Source: Sequoia sempervirens (lineage: Eukaryota > Streptophyta > Pinopsida > Cupressales > Cupressaceae). From it: DNA of 64,000 nt. Every line of letters starts with the position of its first letter. The stretch's first letter is position 1. Below are positions 35,601 to 47,614 of the stretch, one piece after another. The notes beneath the pieces are model-generated. The model did not search any database. It had not been told where the DNA came from and saw only the letters and a list, made by a program, of their open reading frames with translations. The translations under genes were made by a program, and so were the position numbers. The stretch is from contig VDFB02270651.1 of assembly GCA_007258455.2 (NCBI GenBank), positions 492,832,571-492,896,570 of the forward strand, read 5' to 3'.

Positions 35601-35972
35601 ATGGATACAAATGTCCTCCTTCATAATGACCAAATCATGTCTCATAAGGGTGATAAGATCATTTTAGGTCCTTCTCCTTTGAATCCACCTCAACAAGATC
35701 CTCAAACAAGCAAGAAATCCAAACCTTACAAATTCAAAAAGTTTCCATTCATACATACTAAAACACAAATTGAACAAAAAATGGAACACCTTCTTCATTT
35801 AGGATGGATTACATTTCACCCTCCTAGTAAAAGCAACAAGCCTAAGAACATGAATTATTGGGCATATCATATAACTCTTGGGCATCTTACTGATGAGTGT
35901 TGCGCCTTAAAGATAATATTGCATGATTTTTATCCTAATGATCACAATTCTTATGAGAAAATAGTTGGATAG
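35601..35972 (+). CDS. Non-autonomous unit ORF2, copy 1 (zinc-knuckle-like)
   Basis: 123 codons, ATG 35601 to TAG, in frame with the preceding ORF. After a Lys/Pro-rich start it has KMEHLLHLGWITF and then NYWAYHITLGHLTDECCALK, matching the YCxYHxxxGHxTxxCxxLK knuckle of Tat-type gag proteins but with Trp at the first Cys position in both copies. A short relic of the polyprotein C-terminus follows (about 36150-36237). RT and integrase are absent before LTR B, so the unit is non-autonomous. Both copies are open, so the ORFs may have been made recently, or the duplication may simply be recent. Confidence 0.5.
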   Translation: MDTNVLLHNDQIMSHKGDKIILGPSPLNPPQQDPQTSKKSKPYKFKKFPFIHTKTQIEQKMEHLLHLGWITFHPPSKSNKPKNMNYWAYHITLGHLTDECCALKIILHDFYPNDHNSYEKIVG

Positions 35973-37770
35973 CAAATATATGAAATTTTCTCCTTGCCAT
36001 GTGATAGTTGTAGGATCATTGCATACTTACTATCACATGCTTTACATCCATTGCAAATCATTTTATTTTCAAGGAGCTCATTCTCATCCCTCATCTCAAC
36101 TCATTCTTTTCTTGCACTTAGTGGGGGCAATGGGTTAGATAGCCTTGTCCTAGTTTATCACTTGGTGTTGTCCCTTTTGCTAGTTGTCCACCTCCCGCAT
36201 ATACTGAACAAGATTGGGATGTAGATGACCTTATATAGGCTGACTCACATGTGCCTTACTAACTAGTCTTTCCTTTGTTTTCTTTTTTTCATGTTCATTA
36301 TGTGATTGCATGTGCACAATTTTATCTCCCCGTATAGTTTTGTTTGATGTATCTCTTCATGTGCATTCCTCTATTTGTATCTACATTCTTCTATAAGTCA
36401 TAACATTTTATCTTTTCCCTTTTGTCTCGTGCTTTCCTTTTGGAGATGATGCAAGGTGTCAAGACATTTAGGTCTCTTCCATGTTGACCCAAAAAAATTT
36501 CTTTTTTTTCGCTCTCTATGCGTCATTCTTCCTATTCTACGAGTATTTGGGGAATGATGTTTTTGAGCTCTATAAAAACATTGTAGCAAAGACATACTGA
36601 CCCCAAATTTGTAGATACCTTATGTGTTTGGGGTTTTATTTTGGGGGAAACCCCTCTCCTTTTTTGTGGTCACATAGCTTCATTTGGAAACATATGACTT
36701 GGCATAGGGCTTTATGAATAAGCTCTCATGTCTTGTTTATTATTTAGCATTGATTATTTGCTACTTTAAAGTGAATTGCTCACAACATGGTGTTAGTAAT
36801 CTCTTTAAAGTGGGGGCATACATTGGAATTATTATTTTAAATTTTTTTGACATTCCTTATGTTTCATTGTGTGATTTTCTCACTTCTTGCAACTTGTCTT
36901 TTTCTTGGTGGTGTCATTGGGTTTGATGTCCTCCAAGAGTGTGACCTTTCTTGGAATATGCATTTCCTCTTAGTGGTGATGCTACGTGTTGCATTCCCTA
37001 AGTTGTGAATCATTTATCTTGGACTTGTCCTCTCTTGGAGACATTAGGCATGGTGTTCCCTAAGAGGAGACCTTACACGAACTAAGCGAGATCCCTTTGA
37101 ACATGATTATTTGCATTTTTGTTCATAGGTGTTTATCATAACACAACTTTCTAACCTTGTGAAGCTCAAACCCTTTTCAAGGCCACCAAGCATAACACAC
37201 TTTGCTTTCCCATGGAGCCTTGCCTTTTTTGTTCATAGGTGCTTACAATAACGTAGCTGGTTAGGCCTTATGAAGCTTGTAGTTTATATTTTTTTTTGTG
37301 GTACCTTATTGAAGTTATCAAAGATATAGCTTTGGTATGGTATGGGAGCCTAATAAGTTTCTCTCATTTTCCACCCCTTTTGTGTTTTTATTTTATGGTG
37401 CCTTATTGAAGTTAGCAGAGGAATAGCTTTGATATGGTATGAGAGCCTAATAAGATTCTCTCATTTTCCATCCTTGAGGGCTCACCTAGTGGACAACCAA
37501 AGTTCCATTAGACCATGTGAGCATGTGTGTTGTTTGTACAGTGGACAACTAGAGTTTCGCTTGTGAACATTTTTGGACAAACAGTCAAGGCGTGTTCGAC
37601 ATCACGTTGGATAGTTGAGGCTTGATCCACCCTTTTTTTTTTAATCTTTTCTTTAGTCTTTGGATATGGTATGATTGAGTATCTTGTCATTGCTGCATAC
37701 ATATGTTTTGATTGTCTACTTTAGTGTGATTTTGACACAAGGTCATCCTCTCACTAAAGTGGGAGCTAGA

Positions 37771-39283
37771 TTTAGTGATGAAAAATGTATCGCTTTACAT
37801 TTTCTCACTTGTTTGGGCCATCCTAGTTAAATTGGACTTAATTTTTCCTTAATTTAGTGTTGTAAAGTGTACTACTTTACACTTTCACACTTATTTAGGG
37901 CTCCTTTAATTAATTGAGATTAATTATGCCTTAATTGGTCCTTTAATTCATTTTCCAAGCCTATTTATTACATTTTTTGAAGGGGAAATGCGACATTCAT
38001 TTATGCCTAAACATAACACTTATCATTGAGAAATGTGTGTCCTAAGTTTAGAGACCTAGGAAACATTCACCCATGGGCGAATGGGTCCTCCCTTAACCTT
38101 ATGACCTAAATTTAAACTATATTTTTGGAATTATTTTAATTTTTTCAAATTTGTGATTCAATGTCAACTTGTGATATTTGAATTTTGAGAAATTGAGGAT
38201 ACATACCTATAAATATAAGGTTATTTCACTAAGTTTCATCTAAGCAATATAAGATTTTTATGTGACTTCACAAGAGAAATTCAAGAGAATTTTGGAGAAC
38301 TTCAAGAGCATTCAAAGGAAGATTTATAAGAGTTTTATTACAACATTCAAGATCCAATTGTCACATCAAAGTCTTCTTACATCATGCATGTTTTTGGAGC
38401 TAACATTGTGATGCAAATTTCACGATCCATTCAAGCATTCAGAGCACTATTTCAAACAAGATTCAAAGTTCAAGATCTGCATCCATTGAAGCCATTTCAT
38501 GCAAGTTTTAGATCTATATTCCAAGGTTTATTCAAGGATTTGTTGAGTGATAACATAGTTTTGTTCATTCTTCATTCCCTCTTTCATGCTTTTATTAATT
38601 TCAAGGTTTGATTACCAAAATGGGGTTTGACCAAGGCAAACCCCCATTCACAGAAAACAAACAATTTTCCCTCTCATGTTGTGTTTGAAGATCTAGGTGG
38701 AAGAAAGCCCAAAGATCTCTTAAAGAGCAAATTTGAAGAAGTTGACAAAGTTGTAAATGTTGTCATCTCACAAAAAATCATCTACAAAAATTATTTCTGA
38801 CTTTTCAACATTGAAACTCGAAGAATTGGGAAGTGAAGAGATAGGACTTAGAGGCTCACAAAAGTTGTAGAAAAACCCTAACAAAGGACCCATTTTCCCC
38901 TAGGAAAATGAGTCTGGGCAGGTCATCTTTAGAAATCAACTTTTTGTGAAAGGTATGTAAATTTGGATCTGCTCTTCTCTGATCTACAATTTGATTGTAG
39001 GTTCTATCAGTATTGAGTTTAAAACTATTGTCTCAAGTTTTAGATTGCATTTTGGTATTATTTTACTACTTTTTTTCTTTTTCCCTAAAGTGTTTTTTGA
39101 CCTTGATCCCCATCCTTCATTCATAAGGAAATCTAAAGATTCTAATTTTGGATTGATTCACCTAAAGGTTGATAATCAATTCATTGTGTGGATCTCATTT
39201 CCTAATGAAATAAAGGAGAATAGGTCTATTTATTATAATTTGGGTGAACCCCTTTCTCTCTCAACTTATTTTCCATTGTTTCA
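37771..39283 (+). repeat. LTR B (1513 bp), copy 1
   Basis: Preceded by ACTAAAGTGGGAGCTAGA as in LTR A, but starts TTTAGTGATG, so the canonical TG is changed to TT (also in the second copy). It ends TTGTTTCA at 39283. A TATA box (CCTATAAATATAAGG) starts at 38218, and a CATTCGCC dyad lies at 38058-38089. A second, T-rich variant of the dyad lies at 38884-38914. Its 3' part matches the 3' part of LTR A. Just after it, 39284-39326 is an imperfect inverted repeat beginning GTGGGA and ending TCCCAC. Confidence 0.65.
38058..38089. promoter_or_regulatory. CATTCGCC dyad of LTR B, copy 1
   Basis: AGGAAACATTCACCC and GGGCGAATGGGTCCT form a compact dyad 128 bp before the TATA box at 38218. The same dyad occurs in the second copy at 49698-49729. 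Confidence 0.65.
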
Positions 39284-40365
39284 GTGGGAAAAAGGGATTT
39301 AGGGTCTAAATCACACTTTCTCCCACATCACAATGGAAGAAACAAAAAATGATCACAGAAACCCACTTGACTACTAAGCTCTATGGAAGGGCCAAAATAT
39401 TGGATCAAGGTTTTTTTTCTCTCTTTAGGGCTTGATTTGATCCACTTCAAATATTTCACCTACACACAAGAGATGAGAGAAAGGATTGTTTCATATAGGG
39501 GCTTGCCTAAGTCAAACCTTGTTTTGGTATAGTTAAGTTGGATTCACTTGCGATTAAATATTTAAATCCAAGATAATGGTTGTTGCATAATCTAGCTTCA
39601 AATTCTTAGTATTCTTTACCTTTGATCTTGTTTCGTTAGCCTTTATAATAAATGCATGATTAACATACTAAAATTGATGTTTAAAGTTTATTTTTCCATT
39701 CAATTTCTAATGATTTTATGTTTCCTTGTTCAATTAATTCTTTTTAGAATGAGTTTTGGACTATCTTGTTATAACTATTTTGACTAATTAAATTACACAA
39801 AATACATATAAAGTTCACCAACCAAAATTAAAAAATGTACAAAGGGTAAAAATAATAATAGCTTGTAAGTGTAGAGTTGAAAATAATACAATATTTTTTT
39901 AATTTCCATTCAATTCATTTTTCAAGCATTACGAATATATTCAACATCATAATTATTCAAGAATGAAAGTATAGTTGAGCTTGGTACAAGAAAATTAAAA
40001 CTCCAAGTGCTAGAAGATCATTTTTTAATAGCTTGTAAATGCTTTCTAACTACTAGAAGTTTGTAAATATTAATTTTCAAATAGAGGAAAGGAAATAAAT
40101 TCCTGCTGCTTGTTCAACCATAGTAAATCTTAGAATTATACAGGCTATGTTTCAATTTCATTTTCAAAATACATTAGTATACAATAGTTTTTTTCAATCA
40201 AATTTATTTTAAAATTAAATTTGTATACAATAATTTGTTTCAACCAAAATTTAATTATTATGTGGAAGAAATACATTAATTTTTTATGATACATTTTACA
40301 AAAAAAATGGAATCAATATAAAATATACTCTTGTCATTGAAAATCTTGCTATAAATTATAAATTT
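39284..40365. other. Non-coding flank between LTR B and the SINE
   Basis: AT-rich DNA, repeated at 50921-52002. No coding sequence is seen. Confidence 0.5.
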
Positions 40366-40598
40366 TTATATGTTTATATTACCTTTTTTTAGACTGTAGG
40401 AATTGGTCAGGTATTCGTCCCCCTATAAACTATAGTGCGCCTGGTAAACTTTTTTCAAGTGATTGGTGGCACTGGCACGACATGCCCTTTGGTACCATGG
40501 GGACGGTGGGGAGACTCGACCTCGTGACCTCTTGCCTGCAACATGATGCTTTAGCCAATCAAGCTAGGCCCACTACCCGTTATATGTTTATATTACCT
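40366..40598 (-). mobile_element. tRNA-derived SINE with 19-bp target-site duplication, copy 1
   Basis: On the minus strand the body (40579-40385) starts with a tRNA-like head: an A-box-like TAGCTTGATTGG (complement of 40555-40566) and a B-box-like GGTCGAGTCTC (complement of 40511-40521). It ends in an A-run, seen as TTTTTTT on the plus strand at about 40384-40390. It is flanked by perfect 19-bp direct repeats, TTATATGTTTATATTACCT, at 40366-40384 and 40580-40598. The total body is about 195 bp. The same insertion, with the same duplication, is present in the second segmental copy, so it predates that duplication. Confidence 0.85.
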
Positions 40599-40976
40599 AC
40601 TAATTATGTTACCTTTTAATATTTTTAGATGATAAATGAATCTTAAATGAGGACTATACATGGTACAAAGAGATTAAGGAAAACACTCCCTCCACATAAG
40701 AGGTGTGCAAATACTAGTAGATGAAGAAATTGAAGATGTGAGAATGCCCACTACATAACTAATTGAAGGAGTAATTTAACTAATTGTAGTTGTAAGAACA
40801 TAATATATTTTAATATAGTGATATTGGACTAAATATGATATGGGAAGATCACTTAAATATGTTGAGGATAAATAATTTTAATGAACTGTGGACCAAAGAA
40901 ATGGGGAATCACCACTAGCACATTAATTAATTGCTGAGTAGTTTAACTTCAACTACAAAGAAAGGTCCTCCAATAG

Positions 40977-41076
40977 NNNNNNNNNNNNNNNNNNNNNNNN
41001 NNNNNNNNNNNNNNNNNNNNNNNNNNNNNNNNNNNNNNNNNNNNNNNNNNNNNNNNNNNNNNNNNNNNNNNNNNNN
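40977..41076. other. Assembly gap of 100 N
   Basis: Exactly 100 N bases, a standard length for a gap of unknown size. The duplicated segment stops at its left edge, so the true sequence here is unknown. Confidence 0.99.
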
Positions 41077-41442
41077 TATTTCAACAATGCAACCTAATCA
41101 AAGTATACTTTCCTAGACTATGACACTCAATATTCCATTTACTTCAGTCGCACACATTTACTTCACCCGACCTCACCGCACAACAATGGTAGAATGCATG
41201 AACCCTCAGGCAACCAAACACTTACCATTCAAATTTCATGTATTGAGGACACCAACTCCACTACTACCAACCCTTATAATTACCTAGTTCCACATGGTCA
41301 CAAAAAAACCTGGTCAAGTCACCACCAAGCGAGGCATCTTCGACACCAAAAAATCCAATTCACGGCTGGGTTGGCAAAAATCCCGACAAAAACTTCAAAC
41401 AAATATCTTGCCGGCTGGGACATCTCCAATGCCACCTATCAT
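41077..41442. other. Spacer without recognised features
   Basis: Slightly more GC-rich than its surroundings. A stretch of about 80 codons is open at 41194-41448, but it has no recognisable motif and I do not call a gene. Confidence 0.4.
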
Positions 41443-42130
41443 TCTTAAGTGTTTTCCTAATACTTGTTTTGCAATTTCCCTAGTTTTCCTATAATATTTC
41501 ATGGGAAATAATGTAGCTTGAATTTTAATTGACAAGCCAACTGTCACATAAAGTTTGTTGTTACACCTTGTCTAGATAGCAATAGAATTTCTGGTAAGCA
41601 GGAATATGGTGCAAACTCAAATCTATACATGCATTCACTGACCTATTAGAAAAACACTTAACAATCAGAGGAAAATGAGAGATGTTTGAAAACCCACATT
41701 AAATAGAACATTAAAATATGGAGAATAGAATAGGAAAACTATGATAATGAACAATTTGGTATAGGGAACAACACAATTTCATGTATATGTATCTATCTAT
41801 GTCTCGAAGCATTGATTTTCACATACAGTTCACAATGTATGTATATATATATATATATTGCAGTGGTGATAATTCATTCTACCATTGTTGTATGATGGGG
41901 GTGGATGAAGTAAATGCAATATTGAGCGTTGCAGTGTGGGAAAGTATACTTTGTTTAAGTTGTATCTATAATATTCAGTGGGAAATAATGTGGCTTGATT
42001 TTTGAATTAACAAGCAACTATCACATAGAATTCGTTGTTACACCTTGTCTACACAACGATATAATTTTTGGTAAGAGAAAAATGACAGACAAGTGGAATT
42101 GGAAAAGAACTATTAGGAAAACACTTAAGA
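41443..42130. mobile_element. TIR element (MITE-like) with internal duplication
   Basis: TCTTAAGTGTTTTCCTAATA at 41443-41462 is the exact reverse complement of 42111-42130, a 20-bp perfect terminal inverted repeat. A third, slightly changed copy of the right TIR lies at 41644-41661. About 160 bp ending at it (about 41484-41661) is repeated at about 41967-42130, so one 219-bp unit (41443-41661) seems joined to a second, 5'-truncated one. TA on both outer sides could be a mariner-type duplication. It ends two bases before the second segmental copy begins. A short TA run lies at about 41839-41858. No transposase is seen. Confidence 0.6.
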
Positions 42131-43264
42131 GTTATCCCTTATGTTTTTGGTGTTTTCATTTTGGGGGCAACCCCTCTCTTTTCCTTTTCTCGCACATGAC
42201 ACAACTTTACTCAAAAACATATGACTTGGCATAGGGATTTCCAAGTTGGCTCTCATGTCTTCTTTATTGTTTGCATTTATCAATGGCTACTTTAAAGTAA
42301 TTACTCATAGTATGGTGTTTAGTAGTTTGTTTAAAGTGGGGGCATACATTGGGATTATTCTTTTGTATTTTTCTTATGGTTCATACTGCAGTCTTCTTAC
42401 TTTGTACAATTTGTTTTTCGCTTTGTGGATGACATTGGGTGTGATGTTCTTTAGGAGCGTGATCTCTCTTAGCATATTACATTCCTCTTAGTGGCTTGAT
42501 GCAATACAATGCATCCCCTAAGTTGTGAATCTTTTATACTTTGATCAGTCCTCTCTTGGAGACATTAGGCACAATGTTCCCTAAGTTAAAGACCCCACAT
42601 GAACTAAGAAAGACTCCTTTGAACATTATTTACATTTTTCATTTGTTGTTATATGGCCACCTTGAATAACATAGCTTGCATGCCTGTAGAGCCATCGTGT
42701 TTGTTCATGAGATCCAAGAATATGAAGTTTTGTGTGGCACCTTATCAAAGTTATCAGGAGGTATAACTTTGGTATGGTTTGAGCGAGAAGCCCAACTGAG
42801 GCGTGACTTTCCCCATAGCCACTTGCATGTGTGTGTGAGTGCATACCAGCCATGAGTGTATGTTTCCCACCTTTTAGGCCTTCTCACCCAGTGGACAACT
42901 TGAAGTTTCGTCACCTCAGAGTGAGTATGCATTTTCCAGACAAACTGCCTAGATCTGATCCACATCGTGATGGACAAACGGTCGAAGCTTGATCTGATCT
43001 TTTTACTTTTTACTTTTCCCTTGTCTTTGATAGTGCGTAATTATGCCTTGTTGTTGCTCTCTATCATTCTCATGTGTGTTCCTTTGCACCTATGTTAGTT
43101 TTCCATAGGACTTTGGTCCTAGGGGCTTGTGCACCCCCCTTGGTCATGACTGTCCTATCTTTTCAACATTGGTACATTTGAACCCCCCGTGATCGTTATG
43201 GCATTTGGTCTACTTTAGTGTGAGTTGGAAGCAAGTTCCTCCTCTCACTAAAGTGGGGGCTAGA

Positions 43265-45945
43265 TGTAATGATGGAAAAAGGTCCCCTTAACTTGGCCTT
43301 GATTTATTGTTGTAATATGCCTAACATATTCACATTAGGTCTTGGGACCTTGTGAACTAAATGGATTAAATGGTACCTTACTTAAGTGTTTTGAAGTATT
43401 GTAACTCACTTTCAGACTTTTTTAAGGTCTTGTTAATGAATCATAGCTAAATAACCTCTTTTTAACTTAATCTTGCCTTATTTCAAAGTGTTGTAAAGTG
43501 TTGTAACACACTTTCACACTTTTCGAGGCTTATCATTAATAATTGGGCTTTATGATGCTTTAATTGGCCCCATTTTGCATCTACAAGCCTTATTTATGTG
43601 TATTTTCGAGGACAATCCTTAAAAAAGCATTTAAAACACCAAAATCCTGAAAAACCTGCCTCAAATTCCTAAGGTGGGACTCATTCGCCATGCTGGGTGA
43701 ATGAGTCCCCTTAGGTGGGACCCATTCACCCAGGGTGGTGAATGAGTCCCATTTAGTTCAAAATCAAATTTAATTTAAATCTTTGGTGGGATTTTATTCT
43801 CCAAGATCCAATGTCAGCTTGTAGTGTTGTAATTTTGGGAATTCTTGCATAATCAAGAGTATAAATACAAGTTTCTTTCATTCATTTCTCACCTAGCAAG
43901 TTGAATGAGCATCCTTATAGAAAATTTGAGTTCACAAGAGTATTCAAGAGCATTTCAGAACATTTAAGGGAAAATTATTTAGCATTTTAGAGCATTCTTC
44001 AAGCATCAATCATCATGTCAAAGATCTCTTGCATCATGTTTGTTATTGTTCTAACAATTGTGGTGTAGGGTTTTGTGATTCAAGCAAGCATTGCATTCAA
44101 GATCTATCTCCTTCAAGCTAGAGTCAAGAGACACATCCATTGTAGCCATTTCAAGCATACTTTGTAGCACCTTATTGCTAGGGTTTGGTGAGTTGTAGCA
44201 TCATATCTTGATCATTCATCATTTTTCCTTTCATGTTTGATTTCATTTCAAGGATTGATTTCCAAAAAGGGGCTTGACTAGGGAAAACCCCTATCCAATA
44301 ACCCCCCAACATTTTTTCGTCTCCGTTGTGTGTGATTTGCAGGGCTAGGTTGAATATTTCCTAAGGAGCAAGATTGAAGAAGTGTTGCAAAGCATCCAAA
44401 GTTTTCAAATTTGTCATCAAGTGTTGAAGAGCCTTGGAGATCATCTATAGGTCACAAATTGTTGTTTTAGATATGGAAACCAATCAGGAAGAGCAAAGCA
44501 GACTGAGGAGTACATAATCAACTTTTGAAGCTTCAGAAAAGCCTAACTAGATTGATTCACCACTTCTAGTGAATGAAGCGCAGTTCCAATCATTTTTTAG
44601 GAATTTGTAGATTCTGATAGCCTTTTGCGCAAAACCTATTCTGACACAGTTTCCTAGAAACAAGACTGATTCACCCAGCTTGGAAAATGAGTCCCAGTTA
44701 GCCTTAATAGCATAATTTCTTGCAATTCAGATCTTCATTCAACCACCTTCTAGATTTCTAGGTGCACACATTCTATTTTACAATTTTCTGTTTCATTTCA
44801 ATCACTTTGTAGGTCATTTATTATTAGTTTTCATTCAATTAGGGTATTGCATTTCATCTTGTATTTCATTGTCTTGTCCAAGTCTAAACTTGGTGGTGAA
44901 CCCCTTATTAGATAATATTCAAACCCTAGGACATCCCTTAGCAAGATCTCTTTCTCCCTTGCATTGAGATTTCAAGGGTTATCCTTGAATTAAATTGGAA
45001 AATTGGGTATACTCTATGTCCAAAACCATATGATAGCATTCCATAACCACTTTTTCACTATTTTAGTAGGTTTCATGATCCATTCAAGCATTCAAAGCAC
45101 TATTTCAAGCAAGATTCAAAGTTCAAGATCCACATCCATTGAAGCCATTTCATGGAAGTTGCAGATCTATATTCTAAGTTTTATTCAAGGGTTTGTTGAG
45201 TGGTAACATAGAGCTTTGTTCATTCTTCATTCCCTTTTTCATGCTTTTATTCATTTCAAGAATTGATTACCAAAATGGGGTTTAACAAGGCAAACCTCCA
45301 TTCACCAAAAACAAACAATTTTTCCATCTCATGTTTTTTTTGAAGATCTAGGTGGAAGAAAGCTTGAAGATCTGTTGAAGAGAAAATTTGAAGAAGTTGA
45401 AAAAGTTACAAAAGTTGTCATAAGAGTTGTCATCTCACTAAAACTCATCTACATAAATTATTTTAGACTTTTCAATACTGAAACCTGAACAATTTGGAAG
45501 TGTAGAGATAGGACCAGAGGCTCCCAAAAGTTGCAGAAAAACCCTAACAAAGGATCCATTCACCCCTGAGTGAATGATTCTTAGACTAGCTTCAGAAACT
45601 GACTTTTGGTGAAAGGTACATTTGGATTTTCCCTTCTTTGATCTGCAATTTGATTGTAGGTTTTGTGAACTTGTTGAGTTTAAAATGGTTATTTCAAGTG
45701 TTCTAGATTGCATTTTGGTGTTAGTTTATTGTTTTTTATTTTTCTCCCCAAAGTGTTGTTTGATCTTGACCCCCATCCTTCGGTCATAAGGAAATTTGAA
45801 TATTCCCATTTTGGATTGATTCACCTAGAGGTTGATAATCAATTCATTTTGTGGATCTCATTTCATAATGAATAAAGGATAATAGTTCTATCTATTACCA
45901 TTTTGGTGAACCCCTTTCTCTCTCAACTTATCTTTCGTTGTTTCA
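43265..45945 (+). repeat. LTR A (2681 bp), copy 2
   Basis: Starts TGTAATGATGG after the purine-rich ACTAAAGTGGGGGCTAGA and ends GTTGTTTCA. TGGTGAACTCGAC follows from 45949. The array at 43675-43751 and the TATA box at 43860 are kept with 108 bp between them. Same mosaic structure as copy 1. Confidence 0.7.
43675..43751. promoter_or_regulatory. CATTCGCC palindrome array of LTR A, copy 2
   Basis: Half-sites at 43675-43689, 43694-43709, 43716-43730 and 43737-43751 alternate in orientation. This copy is closer to the consensus than copy 1 (the second half-site reads GGGTGAATGAGTCCCC). Confidence 0.75.
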
Positions 45946-46687
45946 TTTTGGTGAACTCGACGTTTGAGCATTCTATCTTTCTAATTTGGGAGTCTATTTC
46001 AGTCCGAGATCTATATTTTGCATTCATTTGAATTGCATTGCATTGAATCTTATTTAGGGTTGCTTAAATTACAATTTGTTTGCATCCCATTTAGGGTTCT
46101 AGGATTACATTTTTGCATTCTTTAAATATGAAAAATAAAAAAAAAAGTCATTTTGCAAATCATTTACATAATATTGCATCATCATTAATTCACATTACAA
46201 AATTGAATCAAAATTGCATATCAAATTAGGTCTCCTAGTTTGTCATTTAGCATTATTTATCATTTGCATTTAGATCTAAATTTATAGAAATGTAAAATTG
46301 TAACCACCTATCTCAGTACATAATTTGAAAACCATAAGAATCAACTCATAAATTTGTAAATTCATTTTTCAAAACCCTTAGCTAGGAGCCATTTTCCAAT
46401 GGGCGAATAAGTCCCTAATTAGGGTTTTTTCCTACATTTTTGGGCATTAAAATATTTGTTTAGATATATTTTGTTTTCCTGCATCTAGTTGTTACAATTT
46501 GCAGAATTTTTGTTATAAATTTTTTTATCATATTAAGCTTCATTCATAAAATTAGCGCATTGTGTGAAGTAAAAATTGCATTTACAAGACATCATTTTTA
46601 GGTTTTTGCATAGCATAATAAAAAAATTATCTTGTTATCAATCTAAAAATTTGAGAATTACCTTACATTTCAATTCATCCTTTCATA

Positions 46688-47218
46688 ATGGACATGTGCA
46701 TTGGTAATCTATGGTATTCTTTAACATATTTAGTTGATGTTTCAAGCTATGTTTTTGGCGATGATCCTAATGTAATAGAACCTAATCATGCTCAATTAAC
46801 TCCTGATGAATGTTCTCGTGAAGTTGACATCATAGGAGAAGATGATGATAGCATGCATGAATTCATAAACACTTGCCTTAACAACCTTGAGAACAATGCA
46901 TCATTTTACCCTTCCATGCAACAACCAATACCTCTTACAATCCCACAACTTGAGATGTTTGGTCTTTTACATCTTGAAATTGACTCACAAACCAAGCCTA
47001 AACCTCCAACCATGAGTGAACCTAGTTTCTCTAACCAAGATCATACCCTTCCATCTTATGTTAATAAAGTGATCAAAACACCCATCAACCTAGAAGAAAC
47101 TTATGGCCAAGGCTTTAAGATCTTAACTAAGAAAGGATGTGACATAAATAATGAGCATGGGATTCATAAGTTGTTAGAAGAAATCCAAATTGAAGATACT
47201 AAAGGACTAGGCTACTAA
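46688..47218 (+). CDS. Non-autonomous unit ORF1, copy 2
   Basis: 176 codons, the same length as the copy at 35046, with at least 11 amino-acid changes (for example FFSND to VFGDD). The same acidic start and G-patch-like ETYGQGFKILTKKG with TKGLGY end are kept. The stop is TAA at 47216-47218, shared with copy 1. No function is assigned beyond a probable gag-polyprotein fragment. Confidence 0.5.
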   Translation: MDMCIGNLWYSLTYLVDVSSYVFGDDPNVIEPNHAQLTPDECSREVDIIGEDDDSMHEFINTCLNNLENNASFYPSMQQPIPLTIPQLEMFGLLHLEIDSQTKPKPPTMSEPSFSNQDHTLPSYVNKVIKTPINLEETYGQGFKILTKKGCDINNEHGIHKLLEEIQIEDTKGLGY

Positions 47219-47242
47219 GATCCTTTCCCCCCCACATCTTCT

Positions 47243-47614
47243 ATGGATACAAATGTCCTCCTTCATAATGACCAAATCATGTCTCATAAGGGTGATAGGA
47301 TCATTTTAGGTCCTTCTCCTTTGAATCCACCTCAACAAGATCCTCAAACAAGCAAGATATCCAAACCTTACAAATTCAAAAAGTTTCCATTCATACATAC
47401 TAAAACACAAATTGAACAAAAAATGGAACACCTTCTTCATTTAGGATGGATTACATTTCACCCTCCTAGTAAAAGCAACAAGCCTAAGAACATGAATTAT
47501 TGGGAATATCATAGAAATCTTGGGCATATTACTGATGAGTGTTGTGCCTTAAAGATAATATTGCATGATTTTTATCCTAATGATCACGATTCTTATGAGA
47601 AAATAGTTGGATAG
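47243..47614 (+). CDS. Non-autonomous unit ORF2, copy 2
   Basis: 123 codons with the knuckle-like NYWEYHRNLGHITDECCALK, again with Trp at the first Cys position. It is in the same frame as the upstream ORF and separated from it by 24 bp. It closely matches 35601-35972. Confidence 0.5.
   Translation: MDTNVLLHNDQIMSHKGDRIILGPSPLNPPQQDPQTSKISKPYKFKKFPFIHTKTQIEQKMEHLLHLGWITFHPPSKSNKPKNMNYWEYHRNLGHITDECCALKIILHDFYPNDHDSYEKIVG

Larger units (their letters stand above)
30477..40976 (+). repeat. 10.5-kb duplicated segment, copy 1
   Basis: Nearly collinear with 42133-52613 (offset about 11.6 kb) at roughly 96-98 percent identity by eye, with scattered substitutions and short indels. It contains the 3' part of the gag-protease unit, LTR A, the two-ORF unit, LTR B, flanking AT-rich DNA and a SINE. 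Its right end coincides with a run of 100 N, so its true end is unknown. Confidence 0.85.

Noticed and set aside
40501..40576. A functional tRNA gene
   Set aside because: The A- and B-box-like sequences are degenerate, no cloverleaf closes, and the target-site duplication and A-tail show a SINE.
40931..41116. Open frame running across the run of N
   Set aside because: Most of it is unknown sequence; only its first residues (TSTTKKGPPI) are meaningful, as part of the transposase relic.
41839..41858. TA microsatellite as an origin or regulatory site
   Set aside because: A short simple repeat with no associated feature.
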